Assembly: GCA_905197955.1 (NCBI GenBank)
Contig: CAJKAR010000034.1
Location: 1 to 51,784, forward strand
Reading direction: 5' to 3'
DNA from: an uncultured Lentisphaeria bacterium
GTDB lineage: Bacteria > Verrucomicrobiota > Lentisphaeria > Victivallales > UBA1829
DNA length: 51,784 bases
A model generated the notes under the pieces. That model saw nothing but the letters and a program-made list of their open reading frames with translations. It searched no databases and was not told the DNA's origin. This document shows positions 16,705 to 25,478 of this stretch, piece after piece. Within the stretch, counting starts at the first letter, position 1; each line of letters begins with the position of its first letter. Both the position numbers and the translations under genes were made by a program.

Positions 16705-17309
16705 GCTACGGTCTCCTGCAGTTTCTTCTTGGCGATCTTGGAACGCGCCACAGCGGCGGTATCCATATCGCCGAGATAAATCTGAATGGCACGGATATTC
16801 TCCTTGCATTCAGGGATCTTGACCTTTTCAAAGAGGTTCACGCGCTGGGTCGTGACCCGCAGTTCGTCCGCGATCAGCTCATACTGTCTGCGGATGATCT
16901 CCCGCTCCTCCTGAATGGATACGATCTTTTTCACAGATTCGACGGCGTCGTCCAGCCACGGCTCGTCGGAGAAAAGATCAAACGGTTTGAATTCGAATAC
17001 GACCTCTTTGAAAACCGGCACGTCAACACCGGCGATATTCTGTTCGCCGGTCACAACCTCCTTGACGGAGAGATTCTGTTCGATTCGTCCGACCGCGGCG
17101 GAATCACCGAAGAGCGCGGTCCACGACCGCAACGCCTCTTTCGTGGCGTTTTCGAACTCCCGGTTCTTCTCAATGCGTTCGAGACAAGTCCGCATTTCCA
17201 GCTGGAGCTGCTGCTTCTTCAACTGAAGAGTCGGCAGAAACCGCTGAAACTGCTTCAGCGAATCCCTCTCCTGCTTCAATGCTGTTTTTGTCAGTTTGAC
17301 TTTCGGCAT
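16701..17309 (-). CDS. atpD: V-type ATP synthase subunit D (central stalk)
   Basis: The 202-residue protein is the central-stalk rotor shaft. It begins KVKLTKTALKQERDSLKQF and is largely long helices that form an antiparallel coiled coil with a short central insert, as expected for subunit D. It couples rotation of the A3B3 head to the ring. Start: ATG at 17309 with GAGGG upstream. It lies 17 bases after atpB and overlaps atpI by four bases. Confidence 0.95.
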   Translation of the reverse strand: MPKVKLTKTALKQERDSLKQFQRFLPTLQLKKQQLQLEMRTCLERIEKNREFENATKEALRSWTALFGDSAAVGRIEQNLSVKEVVTGEQNIAGVDVPVFKEVVFEFKPFDLFSDEPWLDDAVESVKKIVSIQEEREIIRRQYELIADELRVTTQRVNLFEKVKIPECKENIRAIQIYLGDMDTAAVARSKIAKKKLQETVA

Positions 17310-17326
17310 TCTATCCCTCGCTCAGG

Positions 17327-18619
17327 TCATTTCGGCCAGAATTTTTCAACAAGCTCGGATTTGATACCTGTTTCGGTTTTGTCGAAGCAGTCGGCGAGGA
17401 TTTTCCAGCCTTCGTCCAGCGCTTTTTCCAGCGGGATGTTGACGGAAAGGTCCATCATCTGCTTTTCGAATTTGACTCCATATTCCAGAAGTTTCTTGTC
17501 CCAGTTGCTCATCTGGAAGCCCATCGACTGCTTTTCCAGCGTCTCCTTGTAGTCGGAGTAGAAGCGGATCATCGTATCCATGATCGCGCGGTGGTCCTCA
17601 CGGGTCTTGCCGTTGACCTGCTGTTTCAGACGGCTCAGCGAACCGAACGGTTCAATTCGGCCGTTCTTCAGATAGAACTGACCTTCGGTGATGTAGCCGG
17701 TGTTGTCGGGGATCGGGTGGGTGACGTCGTCGCCGGGCATGGTCGTCACGGTCAGAATCGTGATGGAACCAGCGCCGTCGAAGTCGACCGCCTTTTCGTA
17801 GCGGGCCGCCAGCTGCGAGTAGAGGTCGCCGGGATAACCGCGGTTCGACGGAATCTGTTCCATCGTAATCGCAATTTCCTTCAGAGCATCGGCAAAGTTT
17901 GTCATATCGGTGAGCAGCACGAGCACGCGCTTCTTCTCCAGCGCATACTTCTCCGCGACCGCCAGACACATATCCGGAACCAGCAGGCATTCCACCACAG
18001 GGTCGGACGCCGTATGAATGAAGAGAACTGAACGCGACAGCGCTCCATGTTCATCCAGCACGTTCTTGAAATAGAGGTAATCGTCGTATTTGAGTCCCAT
18101 TCCGCCGAGGATAATCACATCGACTTCCGCCTGCATCGCGATTCGTGCAAGAAGTTCGTTGTACGGTTCGCCGGCCACCGAGAAGATCGGCAGCTTCTGC
18201 GATTCCACCAGCGTATTGAACAAGTCGATCATCGGGATACCGGTACGGATCATCTTCCGGGGAATGATACGCTTTGCCGGGTTCACGGAAGGACCGCCGA
18301 TATCGATCTGATCGGTCGTAATCGCAGGACGGGAATCACGTGGATTTCCTGCACCGTTGAAGACTCGTCCGAGGAGATCCTCCGAAGAGGAAACCTTCAT
18401 CGGATGCCCGAGAAAACGAACCTCATCTCCCGTGCTGATTCCGCGGGAACCCGCGAACACCTGCAAAAACACCTTGTTGTCCTGAAGACGAATGACCTGC
18501 GCCAGAGAAACGCCGCGGGAACTCGTAACCTCGGCAAGATCGTTGTAAGCAACGTTATCCGCTTCGACGGTAATCACGTTACCGGCGATCTGAATAATTT
18601 TGTGATAAACCTTACGCAT
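17327..18619 (-). CDS. atpB: V-type ATP synthase subunit B (non-catalytic)
   Basis: This 430-residue protein is the regulatory head subunit of the A3B3 hexamer. It has the family segments MIRTGIPMIDLFNTLVESQKLPIF, VAGEPYNELLARIA, GMGLKYDDYLYF, LVLLTDMTNFADALKEI and SRLKQQVNGKTREDH. It lacks the Walker A motif, as expected. Start: ATG at 18619, which overlaps the end of atpA by eight bases. A longer in-frame reading (51 codons more) lies inside atpA and is rejected. Confidence 0.96.
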   Translation of the reverse strand: MRKVYHKIIQIAGNVITVEADNVAYNDLAEVTSSRGVSLAQVIRLQDNKVFLQVFAGSRGISTGDEVRFLGHPMKVSSSEDLLGRVFNGAGNPRDSRPAITTDQIDIGGPSVNPAKRIIPRKMIRTGIPMIDLFNTLVESQKLPIFSVAGEPYNELLARIAMQAEVDVIILGGMGLKYDDYLYFKNVLDEHGALSRSVLFIHTASDPVVECLLVPDMCLAVAEKYALEKKRVLVLLTDMTNFADALKEIAITMEQIPSNRGYPGDLYSQLAARYEKAVDFDGAGSITILTVTTMPGDDVTHPIPDNTGYITEGQFYLKNGRIEPFGSLSRLKQQVNGKTREDHRAIMDTMIRFYSDYKETLEKQSMGFQMSNWDKKLLEYGVKFEKQMMDLSVNIPLEKALDEGWKILADCFDKTETGIKSELVEKFWPK

Positions 18620-20351
18620 TGACACTTCTCTCCTTGATTTTCGCAGCGATTGCCTCTTCGCCCTTTTTGAATTTATCCGAATTGTACGGAGAATAGTTCC
18701 AGTCTGTGAAGAGCTGACGGAGTTCAAGGAAGAAACGTCTGGCCTGATCCTTGTCGTCGAACTTGAATTCATCCTTCAGGACATCGACGACGCGCTTGAA
18801 CACATACTGCTGACGATCCGCACTCGTGGCGGCATCCACCTCATCGAACGTGTTCTGCTGCAGATAGACAAAATCAAGGAACTCGCTCTTCAGATAAATC
18901 ACGAAGTCTCCGATATGGGTTCCTTCCTCGCCGACGACCTTCATCATCTGATTGATCTCATTGCCGCGGCGGAGTATGTCGCGGGCGAACGCGACCTCTT
19001 TCGGATCGACGACGCTCTTGTAATGGCTCCAGCTGTCGAGCGGGTGGATCGCAGGGTAGCGACGTGCGGAAGAACGTTCGCGGGAAAGACCGAGAAACGC
19101 TCCTACGACTTTCAGTGTCGCCTGCGTCACAGGCTCTTCAAAGTTTCCGCCGGCAGGACTGACCGCTCCGCCGATCGTGACGGAACCTTTCGAACCGTCG
19201 TTCAGCACAACGAGTCCGGCGCGCTCATAAAATTCGGCGATACGGGATTCGAGATACGCCGGGAACGCTTCTTCACCGGGGATTTCCTCCAGTCGGCCGG
19301 ACATTTCGCGGAGCGCCTGCGCCCAGCGGGAAGTCGAGTCAGCAAGAAGCAGAGAGTTCAAACCCATCTGCCGGTAATATTCCGCCAGCGTCACTGCCGT
19401 GTAGACCGACGCTTCACGCGCGGCAACCGGCATCGAACTGGTATTGCAAATAATAATCGAACGGTCGATCAGCGGCTTGCCCGTCCGCGGGTCCTCCAGA
19501 TGCGGGAACTCGCGAAGAATTTCCACAACTTCACCGGCACGCTCGCCGCATGCCGCGATCACAACGACATCCGCCTCGGCATACCGGCTGATCGAATGCT
19601 GGAGAACGGTCTTTCCGGCACCGAAGGGTCCAGGAGTACAGAAGGTTCCGCCCTTCGCAACCGGGAAGAAGGTATCGATGGTACGCATCTGGGTAATCAT
19701 CGGCTCGACCGGCATGAGTTTTTCCTTGTAGCAGGAGATCGGAATCTTGACCGGCCATTCCTGAACCATGGTAACGATGCGCTCCTCGCCTTTGGAGTTT
19801 TTCACTTTTGCCATCGTGTCGGTCAGTTTATAGACGCCCTTCGGGGCGATCTCCGTCACTTCCCAGGTTCCCTGGAACGCAAACGGAAGCATGATGTAAT
19901 GCTTGAAGATTCCTTCGGGAACATAGCCGAGACGATCGGAAGCGGAGAGTTTGTCGCCGACTTTCGCCATCGGTGTGAATTCCCAGGTGGAATTGTAGTC
20001 GAGGGGGTCCAGATAGAGTCCGCACTGGAGGAAGAATCCGGCTTTTTCCGCGAGCTTCGGAAGCGGATTCTGGAGTCCGTCGTATACCTGGGTGAGAAGA
20101 CCGGGACCGAGCTTGACGCTGAGCAATGTGTCGGTGAATTCCACAGCATCGCCGACTTTGAGTCCGGCGGAGCTTTCGAAGATCTGGAGGTCGGCCCTGG
20201 AGCCTCTGACGCGGATCACTTCGCATTTAAGCCTGACATCGCCGATGATGGCGAACGCGACTTCGTTCTGAGTAACGTGGGAATCGAATTCGACGGTCAG
20301 CAGATTGCCGTTCACTCCGACGATCCGTCCCATTTTCTTGTTTTCGAGCAT
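18612..20351 (-). CDS. atpA: V-type ATP synthase subunit A (catalytic)
   Basis: The 579-residue catalytic subunit hydrolyses or makes ATP. The Walker A motif PFGAGKT ends with K247 and T248. Other family signatures are AACGERAGEVVEILREFPHLE, NTSSMPVAAREASVYT and LADSTSRWAQALREMSGRLEEIPGEEAFPAYL. The non-homologous insert typical of A subunits lies at about residues 110-200. Length is normal. It is third in the operon, 59 bases after the DUF2764 gene. Confidence 0.97.
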   Translation of the reverse strand: MLENKKMGRIVGVNGNLLTVEFDSHVTQNEVAFAIIGDVRLKCEVIRVRGSRADLQIFESSAGLKVGDAVEFTDTLLSVKLGPGLLTQVYDGLQNPLPKLAEKAGFFLQCGLYLDPLDYNSTWEFTPMAKVGDKLSASDRLGYVPEGIFKHYIMLPFAFQGTWEVTEIAPKGVYKLTDTMAKVKNSKGEERIVTMVQEWPVKIPISCYKEKLMPVEPMITQMRTIDTFFPVAKGGTFCTPGPFGAGKTVLQHSISRYAEADVVVIAACGERAGEVVEILREFPHLEDPRTGKPLIDRSIIICNTSSMPVAAREASVYTAVTLAEYYRQMGLNSLLLADSTSRWAQALREMSGRLEEIPGEEAFPAYLESRIAEFYERAGLVVLNDGSKGSVTIGGAVSPAGGNFEEPVTQATLKVVGAFLGLSRERSSARRYPAIHPLDSWSHYKSVVDPKEVAFARDILRRGNEINQMMKVVGEEGTHIGDFVIYLKSEFLDFVYLQQNTFDEVDAATSADRQQYVFKRVVDVLKDEFKFDDKDQARRFFLELRQLFTDWNYSPYNSDKFKKGEEAIAAKIKERSVNA

Positions 20352-20410
20352 ATTCTATGAATCTCCCGTTTTAATTCTTGATTCCGATTCAGGAAAGATG
20401 CGGCCCGCGC

Positions 20411-20956
20411 TCAGACAGCCTCTTTTTCCTTCCGCACTTCGGCGGCGGCAAGATCGAGGTTTCCGGCGGCCTGTTCCGCGGATCTGGCCTTCCATTTCAA
20501 CAGTATCTCAAGCTTCAGTTTGTATGCGCACAGCACATCGAAATCGAAGCGGTGACCGAGTTCCAGCTCCTCCAGTTTCGTCCATCTGCCGAAATCCAGC
20601 AGCTTTTCCCGTTCGAGCGGATTCTCCGCGGCAAAGGCTTCCCGCACAAAGCGTTCCGCCTCCGTATCATACGCAAAATCCCGCAGATAGGGCGCCGGAT
20701 CAACTCCAAGACGCGCCGCACGCTGCTTTGCAATCGAATTCCGGAAAGCAACTTCCCATTTCACATACTTCGCGGCAAGCGATCTTGCCGGAAAAACGGT
20801 GCCATCCTGCGCGGACAGGCTCAGAGCTTTGAACAATTCCGCTTTCTTGGCAGACAGAAACGCTTCCGCGGAAGAGAGCAGATCCTCCATGCTCAGGACC
20901 GGAATCTCCTCCCGTTTCAGCATCGGCAGGGATGCCAGCAATGCAAACAGTACCAT
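20411..20956 (-). CDS. DUF2764 protein of the V-ATPase operon
   Basis: The 181-residue protein resembles the DUF2764 family, found between atpE and atpA in Chlamydiae and Bacteroidetes, where no standard subunit C gene occurs. It is mostly helical. The N-terminal FALLASLPMLKREEIPVLSMEDLL and the later GRWTKLEELELGHRFDFD are the recognisable parts. Its position suggests a replacement for subunit C, the adaptor between central stalk and rotor ring. This is inference from context. Start: ATG at 20956 with GGAG seven bases upstream. Confidence 0.82.
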   Translation of the reverse strand: MVLFALLASLPMLKREEIPVLSMEDLLSSAEAFLSAKKAELFKALSLSAQDGTVFPARSLAAKYVKWEVAFRNSIAKQRAARLGVDPAPYLRDFAYDTEAERFVREAFAAENPLEREKLLDFGRWTKLEELELGHRFDFDVLCAYKLKLEILLKWKARSAEQAAGNLDLAAAEVRKEKEAV

Positions 20957-20978
20957 CGTTCAGCTCCAAGTTGCTGGT

Positions 20979-21587
20979 TCAGCCCTTGATCGCCGCGGCA
21001 AGTTTCGGCCCGACGAAGGCACAGATCACATCGGCAAGCGCATCATCGCTGAAATCCAGGAACACATCCGTTCCTTTGAATCCGATCTGAAGTCCGGAGG
21101 CAAAATCGTTTCCAACCGTGATCTCCGGATTCGTGCGAAGCCCCGCAAGAAGGGAACCTTTCAGAAGGGAAGCAAGACGTTCCGCATCCTTCGGCGCAAG
21201 AAGAAGCTCCACCGTGGCATCCCCGGCAGGATTCTTCTCGCGATATGCCTTGACCATTTCCAGAACAATCTGACTCATAAGTTCGGGAGTCATCGCTTCT
21301 CCGACACAGTCGGCAGTCAGTTTTCTCAAGCGGGCCTCGATATCGGAACGAAGTGCGATGATCACATCGCGGGCGGCCTGACGAATCGCAGCGGCACCTT
21401 TGGCCTCGCTGACTTCAGCTTCTTCTCCGGCTTTTTTCACAATGGCTTCCGCCTGTTTTTTCGCATCTTCGACAATCCGGGCGGCTTCCGCCTTCGCTTC
21501 CGCGATGATTCTGCTTTTTTCCGATTCGGCCTTTTCGATCCCTTCCGTCTGGATCTTATCCAAAAGACCCTGCAATTCTTCAGCCAT
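20979..21587 (-). CDS. atpE: V-type ATP synthase subunit E (peripheral stalk)
   Basis: The 202-residue subunit E has a long, charged, Ala-rich N-terminal helix (about 10-70) that would form the peripheral-stalk coiled coil. A compact C-terminal alpha/beta domain (about 100-200) caps the B subunit. It is the first gene of the operon. Start: ATG at 21587 with GGAGG eight bases upstream. No separate subunit G or F gene is present in the cluster, so the coiled-coil partner of E is not encoded here. Confidence 0.92.
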   Translation of the reverse strand: MAEELQGLLDKIQTEGIEKAESEKSRIIAEAKAEAARIVEDAKKQAEAIVKKAGEEAEVSEAKGAAAIRQAARDVIIALRSDIEARLRKLTADCVGEAMTPELMSQIVLEMVKAYREKNPAGDATVELLLAPKDAERLASLLKGSLLAGLRTNPEITVGNDFASGLQIGFKGTDVFLDFSDDALADVICAFVGPKLAAAIKG

Positions 21588-21628
21588 CTACATGACCTCC
21601 TATGTTATTTTTTCTCGACCCGATAATC

Positions 21629-21656
21629 ATAATATCTTTGTAAAATACACCTTCAA
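21629..21656 (-). promoter_or_regulatory. Candidate promoter of the V-ATPase operon
   Basis: On the minus strand TTGAAG (21656-21651) and TATTAT (21634-21629) are 16 bases apart, about 40 bases upstream of atpE. A second pair, TTGTTT and TATTTT, overlaps slightly upstream, so the exact start is uncertain. Confidence 0.45.
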
Positions 21657-21756
21657 AATGAAAAAACAAGACTGTCATGTTACTTTTTCACAGCACAATT
21701 TTTTCCTTTTCCGGTTCTCATATCTGCCTTTTTCCATGGAAAGTAACACAGAAAAC

Positions 21757-21792
21757 TGACCGGATCATGATCCGGAAATGATCTTCCGGTCA
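21757..21792. repeat. Palindrome and inverted repeat in divergent promoter region
   Basis: A perfect 16-bp palindrome lies at 21760-21775 (arms CCGGATCA/TGATCCGG). An overlapping 8-bp inverted repeat pairs 21757-21764 with 21785-21792. They sit between the divergent promoters of atpE and the TM2 gene. They could be a regulator site or an RNA hairpin. No T-run follows. Confidence 0.6.
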
Positions 21793-21806
21793 TTCTTTGG
21801 AACGCC

Positions 21807-21835
21807 TTGCATTCCGGGATGTGGACTTCTATATT
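21807..21835 (+). promoter_or_regulatory. Promoter of the TM2 gene
   Basis: TTGCAT (21807-21812) and TATATT (21830-21835) are separated by 17 bases. They lie 31 bases upstream of the TM2 gene start. Confidence 0.65.
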
Positions 21836-21866
21836 ATCCAGGGCAGAGAAAACACAAGGAGCGCTT

Positions 21867-22307
21867 ATGCGGATCAAATGCGGAAACTGCGGAGAAATCT
21901 ATGATCTCTATTCGGATCTGGGTGGTGGACTTTTTACCTGCCAGACTTGTGGAGCAGTTCTTCAGCTCCCGGCATCCGATGGCAAAGGAATCGAGGATCT
22001 GAAGCGGTGCCCGAACTGTGGGAAATGGAGCGCTTCGGAGACGGTCTGTCCTCACTGCGGAGAGGTTCTTATCGACCTCGGAAACGAAAGCGCGCCGAAA
22101 TCCGGAAGACAGCTCCGGACCTATCTTCTGCTGGCTCTTTTTCTCGGCGGCTGGGGAATCCACAATTTCTACGCCGGCAGAAGATCCGTTGCCTGCATTC
22201 AGCTTGTTCTGGGACTGATTCTTCTTACCCTCCCCCTCTCCATTCTCTGGGGCTGGTACGACCTCTTCTCCGTCAGAGATGACGGACTCGGCAGAACCAT
22301 GCAATAA
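21867..22307 (+). CDS. Zinc-ribbon TM2-domain membrane protein
   Basis: The 146-residue protein has two N-terminal zinc ribbons. The first pairs CGNC (5-8) with CQTC, the second CPNC with CPHC. A TM2 domain (about 88-140) follows: two transmembrane helices around GGWGIHNFYAGRR, then the WGWYDLFSVRDD ending typical of TM2. Function in bacteria is unknown. Start: ATG at 21867 with AAGGA 6-7 bases upstream. It is probably monocistronic; greA has its own promoter. The ribbons would be cytoplasmic and might sense or bind a partner, which is inference. Confidence 0.85.
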   Translation: MRIKCGNCGEIYDLYSDLGGGLFTCQTCGAVLQLPASDGKGIEDLKRCPNCGKWSASETVCPHCGEVLIDLGNESAPKSGRQLRTYLLLALFLGGWGIHNFYAGRRSVACIQLVLGLILLTLPLSILWGWYDLFSVRDDGLGRTMQ

Positions 22308-22362
22308 CATCCCGCAGACCTCAAAAACCGTAAGAAAAATACCCCTCCGCTGAAAAAAACGA

Positions 22363-22391
22363 TTGTAAAAATCGCATTTCCGGTGTATGTT
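22363..22391 (+). promoter_or_regulatory. Promoter of the giant greA gene
   Basis: TTGTAA (22363-22368) and TATGTT (22386-22391) are 17 bases apart, 40 bases before the start codon. Confidence 0.55.
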
Positions 22392-22431
22392 ATGTGGTTA
22401 GACTGAAAACAACTAAAATTATGGAGCTTTT

Positions 22432-24525
22432 ATGGCCGCAGAACTTGAAGAACTGATAGTCGGTGCATTATCAGGCGATGACGATGCAATCAGCAAACTT
22501 ACCGTAAAAACTAAATCATCGGAAATTCAGGAGCTGCGCGACAACGCCGGACATTTCGATACTCTGTTCGACGCCCTCGACGAAGTCATCTCAAAATCGG
22601 AAATCGTCTCCCGGCTCTGCATTGACCTCGCCGAAAGGGATGCTCTGGACAGTCAAACCTTCCGGAACGCCCTCAACAGCGCGGTGAAATGCCTTCTTCC
22701 TCCGTACATCTCCAGCCAGACCGTGCTGAAAGCCATCGGCGCAAGAGATCCCGAAGTACAGGCTTCCGAAGTGGCTGCCCGACTCAAAAAACTGCAGAAA
22801 ATCAAATCGGGCTGCCTGGTCTACCAGTCGGATTCCAAAGTCTGGGGAAAAGTGACCTCCATTGACAAGGGTACGGCGACGCTCGGAATCAATTCTCTGG
22901 CGGCGGGTAATCTGCTCTCCCTCCCGATCAGCTCCGCCCTCGGAAACGCCTCGTTCTTCGATGCAAATCCGGAAATGTTCAATATTCTTGTTCCCGACCG
23001 TCATCGTCTGCCCTCGGCACAGAAGTTCAAGGAGATCTTCACACACAACGCTCTGACGGAACTCTCCGATACCCGTCTGAAAGAGATCATCACACGTCTT
23101 CTTGTTCCTGAAATCATGGCGATTGACGCCTTCCAGACCTGGTGGAGCGAAACACCGAAACAGACTCTCCCCGGCGGCAAACGCGCCCCGTGGGATGCAA
23201 GAAGCGTTCTGGAACTCAACACTCTTCTGGCTCCGCTGGAAGCCTCCGGCGGTGTAAAGCTCGGAGAAGAGGAGGCGGCAAAGCTGGCAAAACTGTTCGG
23301 TCACCTGCGCGTACCGATGTCGCCGAAGGATGTCACCATGCTCGGCGACTGTGTCGCCATGCTTGCAGCGGCAAATCCGGTTCCGGTCCTGATGGATCTG
23401 TTCCGTCCGCTTCGCGGCAAAGCGCCTTTCTGGCCCGCCGATGTCAAAGCGGCTGAAATCGGCAAGGAGCTTGAGGTCTGGGGACACATCTCCATGAAGC
23501 TGCTCCCGGCCTTCATCAAGGCGTCCAGAGTTCTTTACACCGATGAGGAACTGGCGGAACTCGGATGCGTGCTTCCGCTCCGCTGCCTCAATCTTCTCTT
23601 CGAATCCATTGAGCAGAAAGCGGTTGCGGCTGCAATCTTTGAAAAGCGTCTTCTCACTTCGGATATTCTCCTTTATCTCTGGAAAAACAGGACCAAGCTC
23701 TCCCGCAACCTGACCTCCATTGTCGATATGGGACGCATTGCGGAAGCCATCTCCATGGAAAATCTCCCGAAGGAGTGGACCTCCGCACAGCGTGAACTCA
23801 AACGCGCCCTCTTCGAAAAAGCGGAATTCCAGAAATTCGTTATCGAGAATGCCGATGGCGATATTCCGTCCATCATTGATGCGCTCCAGCGTGTCAGAAC
23901 CTTCCAGATGGGCGAATGCCAGAGCATCATGGTCAAACTTTCACGTCACTCGGAGGAACTCCGCAACCGGATCGAAAGCGGCGAAGGAAAACGCCTCATG
24001 GGCGATGCCGATGGCGGAACACAGGCTCAGACGGATATCACATCCGTGGCCTCCCTCTCCCGGGTGGCGAAGGAACTCGAGGATATCATCAATGTCCAGA
24101 TTCCGGAAAACGTCGTTGCCATTGCGCACGCCAGAAGCTTCGGAGACTTCCGCGAAAACGCGGAGTACGATGCCGCAAAGGAACGCCGCCGTTTCCTGCA
24201 CAGACGCCGTGCGGAACTCGAAAACATCGTCAACACGATTCATACCACGGATTTCAAGAATGTCAAGATTGCCGATCATATCGTCATCGGTTCCACGGCG
24301 ACCCTTGCGGACGCCTCCGGAAAAACAACCGATTACTATGTCCTCGGCGCTCTGGACGGAGATCCGGACAACAACTGCATCTCCTATAAAACTAAAATGG
24401 GCGAGATCCTGACCGCGGCAAAAGTCGGCGACAAGATCAAACTGCCGGGCGTCGGCGAACGGACCGTCAAAGCGGTCTCCCCGCTCCCGGAAGAGATGAG
24501 AAAACGTCTCGCAGAAGAGGCGTAA
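22432..24525 (+). CDS. greA: GreA-type transcript cleavage factor with large N-terminal extension
   Basis: The 697-residue protein ends in a complete GreA (about 532-697): an antiparallel coiled coil with the tip SFGDFRENAEYDAAKERR, then the FKBP-like domain (about 620-697). The tip acids D572 and E575 match the residues that stimulate RNA cleavage in the RNA polymerase active site. The first 530 residues are helical, of unknown function, and contain no motif I recognise. Chlamydial GreA proteins have a similar long extension, so this is probably a PVC trait and not a random fusion. Start: ATG at 22432 with GGAG upstream. It is followed 13 bases later by the phosphoesterase. Confidence 0.9.
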   Translation: MAAELEELIVGALSGDDDAISKLTVKTKSSEIQELRDNAGHFDTLFDALDEVISKSEIVSRLCIDLAERDALDSQTFRNALNSAVKCLLPPYISSQTVLKAIGARDPEVQASEVAARLKKLQKIKSGCLVYQSDSKVWGKVTSIDKGTATLGINSLAAGNLLSLPISSALGNASFFDANPEMFNILVPDRHRLPSAQKFKEIFTHNALTELSDTRLKEIITRLLVPEIMAIDAFQTWWSETPKQTLPGGKRAPWDARSVLELNTLLAPLEASGGVKLGEEEAAKLAKLFGHLRVPMSPKDVTMLGDCVAMLAAANPVPVLMDLFRPLRGKAPFWPADVKAAEIGKELEVWGHISMKLLPAFIKASRVLYTDEELAELGCVLPLRCLNLLFESIEQKAVAAAIFEKRLLTSDILLYLWKNRTKLSRNLTSIVDMGRIAEAISMENLPKEWTSAQRELKRALFEKAEFQKFVIENADGDIPSIIDALQRVRTFQMGECQSIMVKLSRHSEELRNRIESGEGKRLMGDADGGTQAQTDITSVASLSRVAKELEDIINVQIPENVVAIAHARSFGDFRENAEYDAAKERRRFLHRRRAELENIVNTIHTTDFKNVKIADHIVIGSTATLADASGKTTDYYVLGALDGDPDNNCISYKTKMGEILTAAKVGDKIKLPGVGERTVKAVSPLPEEMRKRLAEEA

Positions 24526-24538
24526 CCCGGAGTGCAGA

Positions 24539-25408
24539 ATGCCGGATTACAGGAAAAACAGATTCACTTCCAGCAGATTTTTCCGTCCGGCGCATTTCGA
24601 CTCCTCCTTCTCACGGAAGGAATCATTTCTGCCCTCCGGTCTGGCAGTGAAAGAGTATCGGATGACTGCTCCCGCTCTAGCGGGGCAGTCTTTTCTTTTT
24701 TTTACGGATACCCATATTCAGGCGGGCATCATCCGGAATCTGGCATCGCCTGCGGGGACTCCACGCTCCTGGCACGGAACCGGATGGATGACGGAGGCGC
24801 TTCAGGATGCGGTCAATCGCTTTTCCCCGGACTATCTGCTGTTCGGCGGCGATCTGATTACCTACTCCAGCCTTTATCCCGATGCCATGCGCATGATGGC
24901 GAAACTGAAAGGAAAACGAGGACAATTTGCCGTCTTTGGCAACTGGGACAAGCGCCGTCGCTTCTGGCTCCCATTCCGAGTCATTGAACAGCTTTATGCG
25001 GATGCCGGCTGGAGTCTGCTGAGCAACGAATCCGTTTCCGACGGAGTTCTCGAACTCTATGGACTCGATGACTATAAAATCGGGATTCCCCGCGTCTATC
25101 CTGCCGGCACATCCAGCAGGTTCCGTCTGCTTCTCTCGCACAACCCGGATGCAATCGCGGATCTCTCTCCGGAGGAACTCGCACAGTTCGATCTGGCTCT
25201 CTGCGGGCACACCCACGGCGGACAGATCCGCATTCCCGGCTTCGGTGCCATCAAAGCCTCTTCCAGACACTGGAAACGATTCGAATACGGAGCATACGAA
25301 AACAGACAGGCGAATCTGAAACTGATCGTCTCCTCCGGCATCGGAACCACTTTTCTCCACTACCGGATCAACTGTCCCCCGGAAATCGTTCTGCTGAACT
25401 TTTTCTGA
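24539..25408 (+). CDS. Calcineurin-like metallophosphoesterase (YkuE/LpxG-like)
   Basis: A 289-residue two-metal phosphoesterase. The metal-binding motifs are in order: FTDTHI (D57, H59), GGDL (D105), GNWD (N135, D137), SHNP (H201) and GHTHGG (H224, H226). The usual His of GNHD is replaced by Trp136. Overall it resembles the YkuE family, which includes chlamydial LpxG (UDP-2,3-diacylglucosamine hydrolase of lipid A synthesis). That role is possible but not shown by sequence alone. Residues 1-45 are basic and aromatic and may anchor it to the membrane surface. Start: ATG at 24539 with GGAG six bases upstream. Confidence 0.82.
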   Translation: MPDYRKNRFTSSRFFRPAHFDSSFSRKESFLPSGLAVKEYRMTAPALAGQSFLFFTDTHIQAGIIRNLASPAGTPRSWHGTGWMTEALQDAVNRFSPDYLLFGGDLITYSSLYPDAMRMMAKLKGKRGQFAVFGNWDKRRRFWLPFRVIEQLYADAGWSLLSNESVSDGVLELYGLDDYKIGIPRVYPAGTSSRFRLLLSHNPDAIADLSPEELAQFDLALCGHTHGGQIRIPGFGAIKASSRHWKRFEYGAYENRQANLKLIVSSGIGTTFLHYRINCPPEIVLLNFF

Positions 25409-25410
25409 AA

Positions 25411-25452
25411 ACAAGAAAAAAGAAAACCCCGGCAACTGAATCTACCGGGGTT
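25411..25452 (-). terminator. ackA terminator
   Basis: An 8-bp perfect stem (25425-25432 with 25445-25452) is followed on the minus strand by a T-rich run with ten T in 14 bases. It lies 26 bases after the ackA stop and just past the convergent phosphoesterase gene. Confidence 0.85.
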
Positions 25453-25478
25453 GATCAATGCACTGCTCTCAGGAAAGG

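Noticed and set aside
18915..20360. 481-codon frame opposite atpA
   Set aside because: Antisense shadow; atpA is unambiguous and the frame has no start signal.
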